Assembly (NCBI RefSeq): GCF_000025705.1
Contig: NC_013959.1
Coordinates: 124,001-188,000, forward strand
DNA: 64,000 nucleotides
Direction: 5' to 3'
From: Sideroxydans lithotrophicus ES-1
GTDB taxonomy: Bacteria; Pseudomonadota; Gammaproteobacteria; Burkholderiales; Gallionellaceae
The translations under genes and the position numbers were made by a program. Below, in pieces: positions 1-11,344 of the stretch (position 1 is the stretch's first letter; every line of letters starts with the position of its first letter). Below the pieces are notes generated by a model. That model saw only the letters and a list, made by a program, of their open reading frames with translations. It was not told where the DNA came from and did not search any database.

Positions 1-2
1 TG

Positions 3-2812
<2,810 letters not shown>

Positions 2813-2813
<1 letters not shown>

Positions 2814-4276
2814 TGGGCAAGCCAACCGGCTTCATGGAGTTTCAGCGCGTCAACGAAGGCTATGAACCTGTCGAACTGCGTGTCAAAGACTACCGCGAAT
2901 TTGTAGCGCACCTGAGCGATAGCGGTGCCAAGCAGCAGGGTGCGCGCTGCATGGATTGCGGCATCCCGTTCTGCAACAGCGGCTGTCCGGTCAACAACAT
3001 CATCCCCGACTGGAACGACCTGGTGTATCGCGGTAACTGGAAACAGGCGCTGGATGTGTTGCATTCCACCAACAACTTCCCCGAAGTGACCGGGCGCATC
3101 TGCCCCGCTCCATGCGAAGCGGCGTGCACGCTGAACATCAACAACGATGCAGTCGGCATCAAGTCCATCGAGCACGCCATCATCGACAAGGGCGGCGAGA
3201 ACGGCTGGGTGGTGCCGCAACCTGCGAAGAAGAAGACCGGCAAGAAGGTCGCCGTGGTCGGTTCCGGCCCTGCAGGTCTGGCTGCCGCACAGCAGCTGGC
3301 GCGTGTCGGGCACAGCGTCACCGTGTTCGAGAAGAACAGCCGCATTGGCGGTCTGTTGCGCTATGGCATCCCCGACTTCAAGCTGGACAAACGCCTGATC
3401 GACTGGCGCATGGCACAGCTCGCCGCCGAGGGCGTGAAGTTCCAGACCAACACCTTCGTCGGCAAGGATGCGTCGGGCAAGGGCATCGTCAACGACGCGA
3501 AGAAAACGATCAGCCCGAAAGAATTGCAGAAGCAGTTCGACGCGGTGATCCTCGCAGGTGGTGCAGAGCAGCCGCGCGACCTGCCGGCTCCGGGGCGCAA
3601 TCTGCAGGGCGTGCATTACGCGCTGGAATTCCTCATACCGCAAAACAAGCAAGTGGCGGGCGAAGGCAACAATCCGATCAACGTGCATGGCAAGCATGTC
3701 GTCGTCATCGGCGGCGGCGATACCGGCTCCGACTGCGTGGGCACCTCGAATCGCCACGGCGCAGCATCCATCACGCAGATCGAAGTGATGCCGCGCGCGC
3801 CGGATCAGGAGAACGGCCCCCTGACTTGGCCCTATTGGCCGCTCAAACTGCGCACCTCCAGTTCGCATGAAGAGGGCTGCGAACGCGACTGGGCGATCTC
3901 CACCAAGGAATTCATCGGCGAGAACGGCGTGCTCAAGGCGATCAAGGCCGTGCGCGTCGAGTTCAAGGACGGCAAGATGGTCGAGATCGCGGGCAGCGAA
4001 TTCGAGCTCAAGGCCGACTTCGTGTTCCTCGCCATGGGCTTCACCAATCCGCTGGCGCAGGTGCTGGATGCCTTCGGCGTGGAGAAGGATGCACGCGGCA
4101 ATGCCAAGGCAACGACCGATGGTCCCGGCTGCTACCAGACCAGCGTGAAGAAGGTGTTCGCCGCGGGCGACATGCGCCGCGGCCAGTCGCTGGTGGTGTG
4201 GGCCATCCGCGAAGGCCGCCAGGCAGCGCGTGCAGTAGATGAATACCTGATGGGCAGCAGCGTCCTGCCCCGATAA
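2813..4276 (+). CDS. gltD: Glutamate synthase small subunit (beta)
   Basis: This 487-residue protein is the usual length for the NADPH-oxidising small subunit, which passes electrons through FAD to the large subunit. The N-terminal iron-sulfur region has [15 protein letters not shown] and, further on, [10 protein letters not shown]. The FAD Rossmann motif is [16 protein letters not shown] near residue 145. The NADPH-binding motif is [16 protein letters not shown] near residue 297. A C-terminal [16 protein letters not shown] segment closes the FAD site. The start ATG overlaps the gltB stop (TAATG), and AAGGAG lies just upstream. hemE follows after 12 bases, so all three genes probably share one transcript. 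Confidence 0.97.
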
Positions 4277-4288
4277 GAAAAGAGCAAA

Positions 4289-5353
4289 ATGAACTTCAAA
4301 GTAAAGAACGACACCTTCCTACGCGCCCTGCTGCGTGAGCCGACCGAATACACGCCGTTGTGGATGATGCGCCAGGCTGGCCGTTACTTGCCGGAATACT
4401 GCGCCACGCGCAAACGTGCCGGCAGTTTCCTCAACCTGTGCAAGAGCCCGGACATGGCGACGGAAGTCACCCTGCAGCCGCTGGATCGTTTCCCGCTGGA
4501 TGCCGCGATCCTGTTCTCCGATATCCTGACCGTGCCGGACGCGATGGGCCTGGGCCTGTATTTCTCCGAAGGCGAAGGTCCCAAGTTCGAGCGTCCGCTG
4601 ACCACCGAAGCGGCGATCAAGGCGTTGCGCGTGCCGGACATCGGCAAGGACCTGAAATATGTGACCGATGCCGTGTCGCAGATCCGCAAGGCACTGGACG
4701 GTCGCGTGCCGCTGATCGGCTTCACCGGCAGCCCGTGGACCCTGTCCTGCTACATGGTCGAAGGCGGCAGCAGCGACGACTATGCCAAGGTGAAGACCTT
4801 GATGTACAAGGAGCCGAAGCTGATGCACCACATCCTCAGCGTGACTGCGGATGCCGTGACGGAGTATCTCAATGCGCAGATCGAAGCCGGCGCTCAGGCC
4901 GTGATGATCTTCGACTCCTGGGGCGGTGCACTGTCGCATGCGGCCTATCATGAATTCTCGCTGCCCTACATGCAGCGCATCGTGCAGGGCCTGAAGCGCG
5001 AGCACGACGGCGTCAAGATCCCCAGCATCGTGTTCACCAAGGGCGGCGGCCTGTGGATCGAGAGCATCGCCGACATCGGTTGCGATGCGGTCGGTCTGGA
5101 CTGGACCATGGACATCGGCGTGGCGAGGCAGAAGGTCGGCCACAAGGTCGCGCTGCAAGGCAACCTCGATCCGACCATCCTGTTTGCGACACCGGAAGTC
5201 ATCCACAACGAAGTGGAAAAGATCCTCAGCAGCTATGGTTATGGCAGCGGCCATGTGTTCAACCTCGGGCATGGGATCTCGCAATTCACCAACCCCGACA
5301 ACGCGGCTGCGCTGGTGCAGGCAGTGCATGAGTTGAGCAAAAAATATCATTAA
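4289..5353 (+). CDS. hemE: Uroporphyrinogen decarboxylase
   Basis: HemE removes four acetate carboxyls from uroporphyrinogen III to give coproporphyrinogen III in the cytoplasmic haem pathway. The 354 residues match the family length. The N-terminal signature [15 protein letters not shown] (residues 23-37) supplies the conserved active-site arginine region. A second signature, [17 protein letters not shown], lies near residue 144. FDSWGGALS and a C-terminal NLGHGI motif are also family hallmarks. It starts 12 bases after gltD and is followed by a strong intrinsic terminator at 5402, so it ends the gltBD-hemE unit. Haem demand fits the bc1 complex and the sirohaem nitrite reductase elsewhere in the window, since they share early steps. 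Confidence 0.97.
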   Translation: MNFKVKNDTFLRALLREPTEYTPLWMMRQAGRYLPEYCATRKRAGSFLNLCKSPDMATEVTLQPLDRFPLDAAILFSDILTVPDAMGLGLYFSEGEGPKFERPLTTEAAIKALRVPDIGKDLKYVTDAVSQIRKALDGRVPLIGFTGSPWTLSCYMVEGGSSDDYAKVKTLMYKEPKLMHHILSVTADAVTEYLNAQIEAGAQAVMIFDSWGGALSHAAYHEFSLPYMQRIVQGLKREHDGVKIPSIVFTKGGGLWIESIADIGCDAVGLDWTMDIGVARQKVGHKVALQGNLDPTILFATPEVIHNEVEKILSSYGYGSGHVFNLGHGISQFTNPDNAAALVQAVHELSKKYH

Positions 5354-5401
5354 GAATCAAGCGCGGTTCAAAATCTTATAAACAGCGCTTGCTCGGCAAC
5401 A

Positions 5402-5432
5402 GGCCACGGATGGCATCACCCGTGGCCTTTTT
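5402..5432 (+). terminator. Intrinsic terminator after hemE
   Basis: An 8-bp perfect stem GGCCACGG / CCGTGGCC (5402-5409 and 5420-5427) with a 10-base loop is followed by TTTTT. It sits 49 bases after the hemE stop and points in the same direction. Confidence 0.9.
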
Positions 5433-5554
5433 CTGTTCTGAATATAACCTGTTGTTTATTAATGGCCTATAGACCTGAGCAGAATTTGGGCTACAGCAGA
5501 AAACCGTATATACGATTAGCAGTTAGCGCATCTATCGGGTAATTGCCCACACAG

Positions 5555-5563
5555 TTATCCACA
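5555..5563 (+). promoter_or_regulatory. DnaA-box-like site upstream of priA
   Basis: TTATCCACA is an exact match to the consensus DnaA box. It lies 86 bases before the priA start codon, inside a 216-base spacer after the hemE terminator. A second, one-mismatch copy (TTATCCATA, 5638-5646) is directly in front of the start codon. I infer possible DnaA control of priA. A 9-mer can occur by chance. Confidence 0.45.
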
Positions 5564-5637
5564 GGATATGTGCATAAGAAAAAATCCCCATTCGGCTCAA
5601 GCCGATTAGCTAAACTTCGCAGAAATCACCAGAGAAA

Positions 5638-5646
5638 TTATCCATA
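5638..5646 (+). promoter_or_regulatory. Second, imperfect DnaA-box-like site at the priA start
   Basis: TTATCCATA differs from the DnaA consensus at one position and ends two bases before the priA ATG. It has the same orientation as the exact box at 5555. It occupies the place where a ribosome-binding site would be; no strong Shine-Dalgarno sequence is visible there. Confidence 0.35.
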
Positions 5647-5648
5647 AC

Positions 5649-7868
5649 ATGCCCATCATTCGCGTCGCGCTGGACGTGCCCTTGTCAACACTTTTCGACT
5701 ACGTCGTGAGTGAAGAAATGCGGCTCGAGATCGGGCAGCGTGTGGTCGTGCCGTTCAGGCGCAAACAGGCGCTCGGGGTGGCGATGGAATGGGTGCAAGA
5801 AACGGCATTGGCGGTGGATCGCATCAAGCCCGTCACGCAAGTGCTGGACGATGTGCCGCCGCTGCCGCAAGAGCTGCTGGCCCTATTGCGCTTCTGCAGC
5901 GACTACTACCATTACCCGCTGGGCATGACCGTGCTGGCTGCGTTGCCTACGCGGCTGCGCGCCGTGGAGCCCATCACCGTGAAACAAGCGCTGGATTACA
6001 CGCTGAGTGCCGCAGGCCGTGCACTGGACATCGCAACCCTGCCAAAGCGCCGCGTGGTGCAGCAGCGCATCCTGCAGGCGCTGCGGCTCGCGCCCCTGAG
6101 TGGTGCACAGATGCGCACCCTGTCGCCCTCGGCACCCGCCGCCTTGAAGTCGCTGCTTGAGGCAGGCTGGGTCGAATGTGTGGCTCGCAAAGCAGGCCCT
6201 CTCTCTAACTCTCTCCCGCAAGCGGGAGAAAGGACAAATGAGAAAGGCAATCTTCTTCTTGGGGCGCATGCACTCACTGACGAGCAACAACAGGCCGTGG
6301 ATGCCGTCACACAACAAAAGGGCTACGGCTGCTTCCTGCTGCACGGCATCACAGGCAGCGGCAAGACCGAGATCTATGTGCACCTCATGCACGAGATGCT
6401 GCAACGAAGTGGGCAGATACTTCTGCTGGTGCCCGAGATCAACCTCACCCCGCAACTGGAGAACTATTTCCGCAGCCGCTTTCCCGACGTCGACCTGGTC
6501 AGCCTGCACAGCGGCCTGGCCGACGGCGAGCGCGCGCAGAACTGGCTCAAGGCGCAGTCAGGCGATGCGCGCATCGTGCTGGGCACGCGCCTCTCAGTTT
6601 TTGCGCCGTTGCCGAAGCTGAGCCTGATTCTGGTGGATGAGGAACACGACCCGTCCTTCAAGCAACAGGACGGCCTGCGTTATTCGGCGCGTGACGTGGC
6701 GATCTTCCGCGCCAACCAGCGCGGCGTGCCCATCGTGCTCGGCTCCGCCACGCCCTCGCTGGAGAGCTGGTTCAACGCGCAAAGCGGGCGCTACAAATTA
6801 TTGAAGCTCACGCAGCGTGCCGTGCAACCGGCCACCCTGCCCGTCGTGCGCTGCATGGACATCACCAAACTGCCGCTGCAGGACGGACTGAGCGAGCCCC
6901 TGCTCACCGCGATCGAGACACGCCTGCAGCGCAAGGAACAAAGCCTCATCTTCATCAACCGCCGCGGCTATGCGCCGGTGCTGATGTGCACTTCCTGCGG
7001 CTGGTTGTCCGAATGCAAGCACTGTGCGGGCAAGCTGGTGCTGCATCAGAAAGACCGCAGCCTGCGCTGCCACCATTGCGGCGCACAGCAGCGCGTACCT
7101 AATGCCTGCCCCACCTGCGGCGATGCCGACCTCAAGCCGGTCGGTATCGGCACGCAGCGCCTGGAAGAAACGTTGCAGACCCGCTTTCCCAATGCGCGCA
7201 TCCTGCGCGTGGACCGCGACAGCACGCGCAACAAGGGCGCATGGAGCGCGATGCGCAAACAGATCCACGACGGCGAGGCCGACATCCTCATCGGCACGCA
7301 GATGCTGGCCAAAGGCCACGACTTTCCCAACCTCACCCTGGTCGGCGTCATCAGCCCCGACGGCGCGCTCTACAGCGCCGACTTTCGCGCCTCGGAAAAA
7401 CTCTTCGCCCAGCTCACGCAAGTCGGCGGCCGCGCCGGGCGCGCCGACAAGGCCGGCGAAGTCATCATGCAGACCGCCTTCCCCAACCATCCGCTGTTCC
7501 AGGCCCTGCGCGCGCACAACTACGAGATCTGGGCGCAGACCCTGCTTGCTGAGCGCCAGATGGCGGGTTTCCCGCCGTTCGTCTATCAGGCGCTGCTGAG
7601 CGCGGAAGGCAAACAGGAAAGCGACGCCTACAATTTCCTGAAGCAGGCGCGCAGTGCGGCAATGGAATTGCACATGCCCGTCGAAGTCTACGGCGTCGTC
7701 CCCGCCGCCATGCCCAAACGCGCCAACCACCACCGCGCGCAACTGCTGGTGCAGAGCGACAAGCGCAAAGCGCTGGGGGAATTCTTGCGGGCGTGGAAGC
7801 CGATACTGGATGCGCTGCCGGCGGGCAAGTTGCGCTGGGTGCTGGATGTTGATCCGATGGAGTTTTAA
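5649..7868 (+). CDS. priA: Primosomal replication-restart helicase PriA
   Basis: PriA recognises stalled forks and D-loops and reloads DnaB through 3'-5' helicase activity. The 739-residue protein has the N-terminal 3'-end-binding domain (MPIIRVALDVPLSTLFDY), Walker A HGITGSGKTEIY near residue 235, a DEEH box (LILVDEEHDPSFKQ) near 327, and eight zinc-binding cysteines in paired CxxC motifs from CTSC (near 444) to CPTC (near 489). Helicase motifs V-VI follow (GTQMLAKGHDFPNL, QVGGRAGRADK). The linker before the helicase domain, around residues 182-200, is encoded by a REP-like palindrome (6195-6230) that stays in frame and looks inserted. The gene follows the hemE terminator, so it has its own promoter. 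Confidence 0.97.
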   Translation: MPIIRVALDVPLSTLFDYVVSEEMRLEIGQRVVVPFRRKQALGVAMEWVQETALAVDRIKPVTQVLDDVPPLPQELLALLRFCSDYYHYPLGMTVLAALPTRLRAVEPITVKQALDYTLSAAGRALDIATLPKRRVVQQRILQALRLAPLSGAQMRTLSPSAPAALKSLLEAGWVECVARKAGPLSNSLPQAGERTNEKGNLLLGAHALTDEQQQAVDAVTQQKGYGCFLLHGITGSGKTEIYVHLMHEMLQRSGQILLLVPEINLTPQLENYFRSRFPDVDLVSLHSGLADGERAQNWLKAQSGDARIVLGTRLSVFAPLPKLSLILVDEEHDPSFKQQDGLRYSARDVAIFRANQRGVPIVLGSATPSLESWFNAQSGRYKLLKLTQRAVQPATLPVVRCMDITKLPLQDGLSEPLLTAIETRLQRKEQSLIFINRRGYAPVLMCTSCGWLSECKHCAGKLVLHQKDRSLRCHHCGAQQRVPNACPTCGDADLKPVGIGTQRLEETLQTRFPNARILRVDRDSTRNKGAWSAMRKQIHDGEADILIGTQMLAKGHDFPNLTLVGVISPDGALYSADFRASEKLFAQLTQVGGRAGRADKAGEVIMQTAFPNHPLFQALRAHNYEIWAQTLLAERQMAGFPPFVYQALLSAEGKQESDAYNFLKQARSAAMELHMPVEVYGVVPAAMPKRANHHRAQLLVQSDKRKALGEFLRAWKPILDALPAGKLRWVLDVDPMEF
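6195..6230 (+). repeat. REP-like palindrome inside the priA coding sequence
   Basis: A pyrimidine-rich run of the CCCTCTCTCTAACTCTCTC type leads into a perfect 8-bp inverted repeat, TCTCCCGC / GCGGGAGA (6212-6219 and 6222-6229). This layout is the one I know from intergenic REP-type repeats of proteobacteria. Here it sits in frame inside priA and encodes PLSNSLPQAGE in an inter-domain linker. Confidence 0.7.
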
Positions 7869-8031
7869 GGGATAAGAAGTGCCGAGCCCCGCTTTGGAAA
7901 AGTGAAACGCCATGTTATGGTTTGCACAACACAACAGACTAGGGAGATGAGTATGCGACATCTGGATCTATGGCAGGTCGATCAAGACTATCCGGCATAT
8001 TTGCCACCTACTTTATGTTGGGGATATTGAT

Positions 8032-8511
8032 ATGTATTCCGAAATCACCGCCGCCATCCAGAGCACCAAGACCGCAATTGAACTCGTCAAGGCTGCCCAT
8101 GGGCTTTCCAACTATAGCGAACTCCTCACCGCGGTCACTGCTGTTCAGATAAAGCTCACCGACGCCATCGCTTCTGAGTTGGCGAGCCAAGAGAAGCAGG
8201 CGGCGCTCGCCGAACGGGTGCGCGAACTTGAAAAGCAAATAGCAGAAATCGAGGACTGGAAGAGCCAAATTCAACGCTATGCGCTATTTCAGTTCCCAAC
8301 CGGAGCTCTCGCCTACGCGCTGAAGCCAGGAATGGAGAACAGCGAGCCGATGCACTATCTTTGTACGGCCTGCGTGGATAAGAAAAAGAAAACCACATTG
8401 CAACCTAAAGGTCGCCTTCTTCATTGCCCTGAGTGCGATTCCAACATCGCCATGCGAGATGCGCAGCCAATAAATGTTAATCGCAGCGGTGGGTCGTGGA
8501 TGTCGCGGTGA
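8032..8511 (+). CDS. Hypothetical coiled-coil / zinc-ribbon protein
   Basis: I do not recognise a named family for this 159-residue protein. Residues 1-85 are helical and rich in Glu, Ala, Gln and Lys, with a likely coiled coil around AERVRELEKQIAEIEDWKSQ. The C-terminal third has two CxxC pairs (CTAC near 110, then CPECDS near 132) separated by a Lys-rich loop, as in a zinc ribbon. The start has a weak GGGGAT ribosome site. Its base composition is less GC-rich than priA, and it stands alone between priA and a repeat-filled spacer. It resembles small cargo genes of phage or plasmid origin, but I see no phage gene beside it. Confidence 0.7.
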   Translation: MYSEITAAIQSTKTAIELVKAAHGLSNYSELLTAVTAVQIKLTDAIASELASQEKQAALAERVRELEKQIAEIEDWKSQIQRYALFQFPTGALAYALKPGMENSEPMHYLCTACVDKKKKTTLQPKGRLLHCPECDSNIAMRDAQPINVNRSGGSWMSR

Positions 8512-8546
8512 ACCCAATCCCTCCTTCTTGAATTAAAGCGAGCATA

Positions 8547-8574
8547 GGACGCAATAACCAACGGGCATTGCGCC
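8547..8574. repeat. REP-like hairpin
   Basis: CGCAAT / ATTGCG form a 6-bp stem extended by GG / CC across a bulged A, with an 11-base loop. It resembles the short intergenic palindromes scattered in many proteobacterial genomes. There is no T-run, so it is unlikely to be a terminator. Confidence 0.5.
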
Positions 8575-8593
8575 GCATTTATACTTCCGCGGG

Positions 8594-8686
8594 TAATTAA
8601 AGGGGCCGTGGTCGAATTACCTTTTCAAACCAAGTTTGTTGGTTGTTACCGAATAACTTTAAAAGGTACCGGAGTCGAATTGTTTT
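8594..8686. repeat. Pair of degenerate direct repeats
   Basis: Two related units run in the same direction. Each has a TAA-rich start, a GG-rich centre with a GTCGAATT core (TGGTCGAATTACC and GGAGTCGAATTG), and a TTTT end. They occupy 8594-8625 and 8654-8686. I infer remnants of a dispersed non-coding repeat family; only a genome-wide search can prove it. Confidence 0.4.
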
Positions 8687-8917
8687 GAGAGCGAATCGTG
8701 TCTATCACCGGACGCGAACATACCTATCCCGCAAAGCCCGTCGTTAGGCGTCCTGCAGGCAACATGGCTGAAGTAGACCGTCTTTTCTTGGCTTACAAGC
8801 CGCATGCCTGAACATGCCTGTTCTGCGCGGCTTCACGGGCAGATGGCAAAAGTATCTCCACAGCCACGCTGTCGTCCTGCAGGGCTACAATGCCATCCTG
8901 ACAGGAGCCTGGACACC

Positions 8918-10330
8918 ATGACGATAGAACCGCAACTACTGGAATCCTTCACCGCGATCGTGGGCAGCGACGGCGTGCTGACTGGCGCAGATGCCGTGCC
9001 GTACGGCAAGGATTGGCGCGGCCGTTATGCCAACGAGGCGCTGGCGGTGGTGTTCCCTGCTGATACGCAGCAAGTCAGCGCGGTGGTGAAGTTGTGTGCG
9101 GGCAACAAGATTTCCATCGTGCCGCAGGGCGGCAACACCAGTCTGTGCGGCGGCTCGGTGCCGCTGGCGGGGCCGCTGCCGCAGGTCATCATCAACCTGT
9201 CGCGCATGAACCGCATCCGCAACGTGGATGCCACCAACTACACCATGACCGTCGAAGCGGGCTGCAAACTGGCGTCGCTGTACGATGCGCCAGAACAGGC
9301 GGATCGCCTGTTCCCGCTCGGCCTGACCGCCATCGCGCCGCATTGCGAGATCGGCGGCAACCTGTCCACCAACGCGGGCGGCATCAACGTGCTGCGCTAC
9401 GGCACGGCGCGCAACCTGGTGCTCGGGCTGGAAGTGGTGCTGCCGGACGGGCGCATCTGGAACGGCCTGCGCAGCCTGCGCAAGGACAATACCGGCTACG
9501 ACCTGAAGCAGCTGTTCATTGGCGCCGAAGGCACGTTGGGCATCATCACCGCCGCCGTGCTGAAACTTTTTCCGCGCCCGAAGTCGGTGGCGACGGCTTG
9601 CATTGCGGTGCGCGACCCGGCGGTGGCGGTGGAGTTGCTGGCGCACCTGCGCGCCAACTGCGGCGACACGATCGACGCCTTCGAATTCATCTCGCGCTCC
9701 TGCCTCGACCTGGTTTTCAAACATATTCCAGACTCTAGTGAGCCGTTCGCCACCCGGCACGAATGGATCGTCATCACGCGCCTGGCTGACGTGCTGCCCG
9801 CGCCGCTGGATGCGGCCTTGCGCTATGCGCTCAATTCGTTCGGCGATGGTATCGTCGAATTCGAGGTCACCACCAACAAGGACGATGCCGAGCGCTGGTG
9901 GAAGCTGCGCAAGAACATCGCCGAGGCGCAGAAGCGGGAAGGCCTCAGCATCAAGCACGATATCTCGGTGCCGATCAGTCGCGTGGCGGAATTCATCGAA
10001 CAGGCGAGCGACTCATTGCGCAAGGCCTACCCCGGCGTGCGCATCGTCGCTTTCGGCCACATGGGCGACGGCAACATCCATTACAACGCTTCCATGCCGG
10101 ATGCGGCACAGAACAAGGCGTTCATCGAACAACAGGAGACCGGAGTGCACCACCTCGTGTATGAGATCGCAGCGAAGCTCGAAGGCAGCATCGCCGCCGA
10201 GCACGGCCTGGGCCAGCTCAAGCGCGAGGAGGTCACTCACTACAAGAGCGAGCTGGAGCTGGAATTGATGCGCAGCATCAAGAACACCCTGGATCCGCAC
10301 GGGCTGATGAATCCGGGGAAAGTGATATAG
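8918..10330 (+). CDS. FAD-linked oxidoreductase, GlcD / D-2-hydroxyacid dehydrogenase family
   Basis: The protein belongs to the VAO-type flavoprotein family, whose members oxidise D-2-hydroxyacids such as D-lactate, glycolate or D-2-hydroxyglutarate. With the start at 8918 it has 470 residues, the normal size. The PP-loop FAD domain has VPQGGNTSLCGG near residue 68 and HCEIGGNLSTNAGG near 146, followed by GAEGTLGIIT. The C-terminal FAD-oxidase domain has the metal or substrate histidines in GHMGDGNIHYN near 385 and AEHGLGQLK near 430. It ends in the usual NPGKVI. Substrate cannot be told from sequence. It has a strong ribosome site (AGGAG) and stands alone. Confidence 0.9.
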   Translation: MTIEPQLLESFTAIVGSDGVLTGADAVPYGKDWRGRYANEALAVVFPADTQQVSAVVKLCAGNKISIVPQGGNTSLCGGSVPLAGPLPQVIINLSRMNRIRNVDATNYTMTVEAGCKLASLYDAPEQADRLFPLGLTAIAPHCEIGGNLSTNAGGINVLRYGTARNLVLGLEVVLPDGRIWNGLRSLRKDNTGYDLKQLFIGAEGTLGIITAAVLKLFPRPKSVATACIAVRDPAVAVELLAHLRANCGDTIDAFEFISRSCLDLVFKHIPDSSEPFATRHEWIVITRLADVLPAPLDAALRYALNSFGDGIVEFEVTTNKDDAERWWKLRKNIAEAQKREGLSIKHDISVPISRVAEFIEQASDSLRKAYPGVRIVAFGHMGDGNIHYNASMPDAAQNKAFIEQQETGVHHLVYEIAAKLEGSIAAEHGLGQLKREEVTHYKSELELELMRSIKNTLDPHGLMNPGKVI

Positions 10331-10379
10331 AACACCAGGTCACATCAAGGTATCGCAATTCAACTCAAGGAGATGTGCA

Positions 10380-11204
10380 ATGGCAAACCAACCCGAGATC
10401 ACCAACATGGCATTGTTCTGCGACTTCGAGAACGTGGCGCTGGGTGTGCGCGATGCCAAGTACGCGCAGTTCGACATCAAGAAAGTGCTGGAACGCCTGC
10501 TGCTCAAGGGCAGCATCGTGGTGAAGAAGGCCTATTGCGACTGGGACCGCTACAAGGAATTCAAGGCCACCATGCACGAGGCCGCCTTCGAGCTGATCGA
10601 GATCCCGCATGTGAGGCAAAGCGGCAAGAACTCCGCCGACATCCGCATGGTCGTCGATGCGCTCGACCTCTGCTACACCAAGGCCCATGTCGATACCTTC
10701 GTCATCATCAGCGGAGATTCGGATTTTTCGCCGCTGGTGTCCAAGCTGCGCGAGAACAACAAATACGTGATCGGCATCGGCGTGAAGGATTCCACTTCCG
10801 ATTTGTTGAGCGCCAATTGCGACGAGTTCATCTTCTACGACGACCTCGTGCGGGTGCAGGAAGCGAAGAAGAAGCAGGCCGCAAAGAAGACGCCGCCGAA
10901 GGCGAAAGCAGAAGCCGCAAAACCGGCTGAGGCGAAAGGCGAAGAAGACAAGAAGCAGGAAGCGATGGATTTTCTGGTTGAGACGGTCGAGGGCCTGATC
11001 TCCGAACGCGGTTCGGACGAGAAGCTCTGGGGCTCCATGGTCAAGACCACCATGCAGCGGCGCCGGCCGGGTTTCAATGAGTCGTTCTACGGTTACCGCT
11101 CGTTCCGCGAGCTGATGGAAGATGCGCAAAAGCACAAGCTGGTGATGCTGGTGAAGGACGAGAAATCGGGGCAGTACACGATCCGGTTGCCGGCGGCAGA
11201 TTGA
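10380..11204 (+). CDS. NYN-domain ribonuclease-like protein with OST-HTH/LOTUS domain
   Basis: The first ~160 residues form a NYN (PIN-like, LabA/DUF88) domain. Acidic residues that would bind the catalytic metal lie in CDFENVA (15-21), SADIRMVVDALD (near 80) and ISGDSDFSPLV (near 105). A charged Lys/Ala/Glu linker (about 160-195) leads to a C-terminal winged OST-HTH domain (about 195-272) with GSDEKLWGSMVKTTMQRRRP and FRELMEDAQKH. Family knowledge points to RNA cleavage or RNA binding; the target is unknown. The ribosome site AAGGAG is strong. It follows the flavoprotein by 49 bases and could be cotranscribed. Confidence 0.85.
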   Translation: MANQPEITNMALFCDFENVALGVRDAKYAQFDIKKVLERLLLKGSIVVKKAYCDWDRYKEFKATMHEAAFELIEIPHVRQSGKNSADIRMVVDALDLCYTKAHVDTFVIISGDSDFSPLVSKLRENNKYVIGIGVKDSTSDLLSANCDEFIFYDDLVRVQEAKKKQAAKKTPPKAKAEAAKPAEAKGEEDKKQEAMDFLVETVEGLISERGSDEKLWGSMVKTTMQRRRPGFNESFYGYRSFRELMEDAQKHKLVMLVKDEKSGQYTIRLPAAD

Positions 11205-11344
11205 AGAGTCGCCAGTGCCGGGCCGACAGGAGTCATTGACCCCGAAGATCTGTGCCAGAATGATGCCAAGTCACAGATCGGCGATTTATTGAATTTCGTA
11301 ATCCCGATTGATTCGGAATAACGTATTAGCAAAGGGGTAGAGAA

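Larger units (their letters stand above)
8512..8917. other. Non-coding spacer with degenerate repeats
   Basis: This 405-base gap has no convincing gene. It contains a hairpin of REP type at 8547-8574, two degenerate direct copies of a ~32-base AT/GC mosaic unit (8594-8625 and 8654-8686), and, just before the next gene, a good ribosome site (AGGAG at 8903). An in-frame ATG at 8804 could extend the downstream gene, but the added residues look unstructured and the better ribosome site is at 8918. Confidence 0.6.

Noticed and set aside
5521-5648. Replication origin suggested by DnaA boxes
   Set aside because: There are only two boxes, no AT-rich unwinding region, and no dnaA/dnaN nearby. A regulatory role is the more modest reading.
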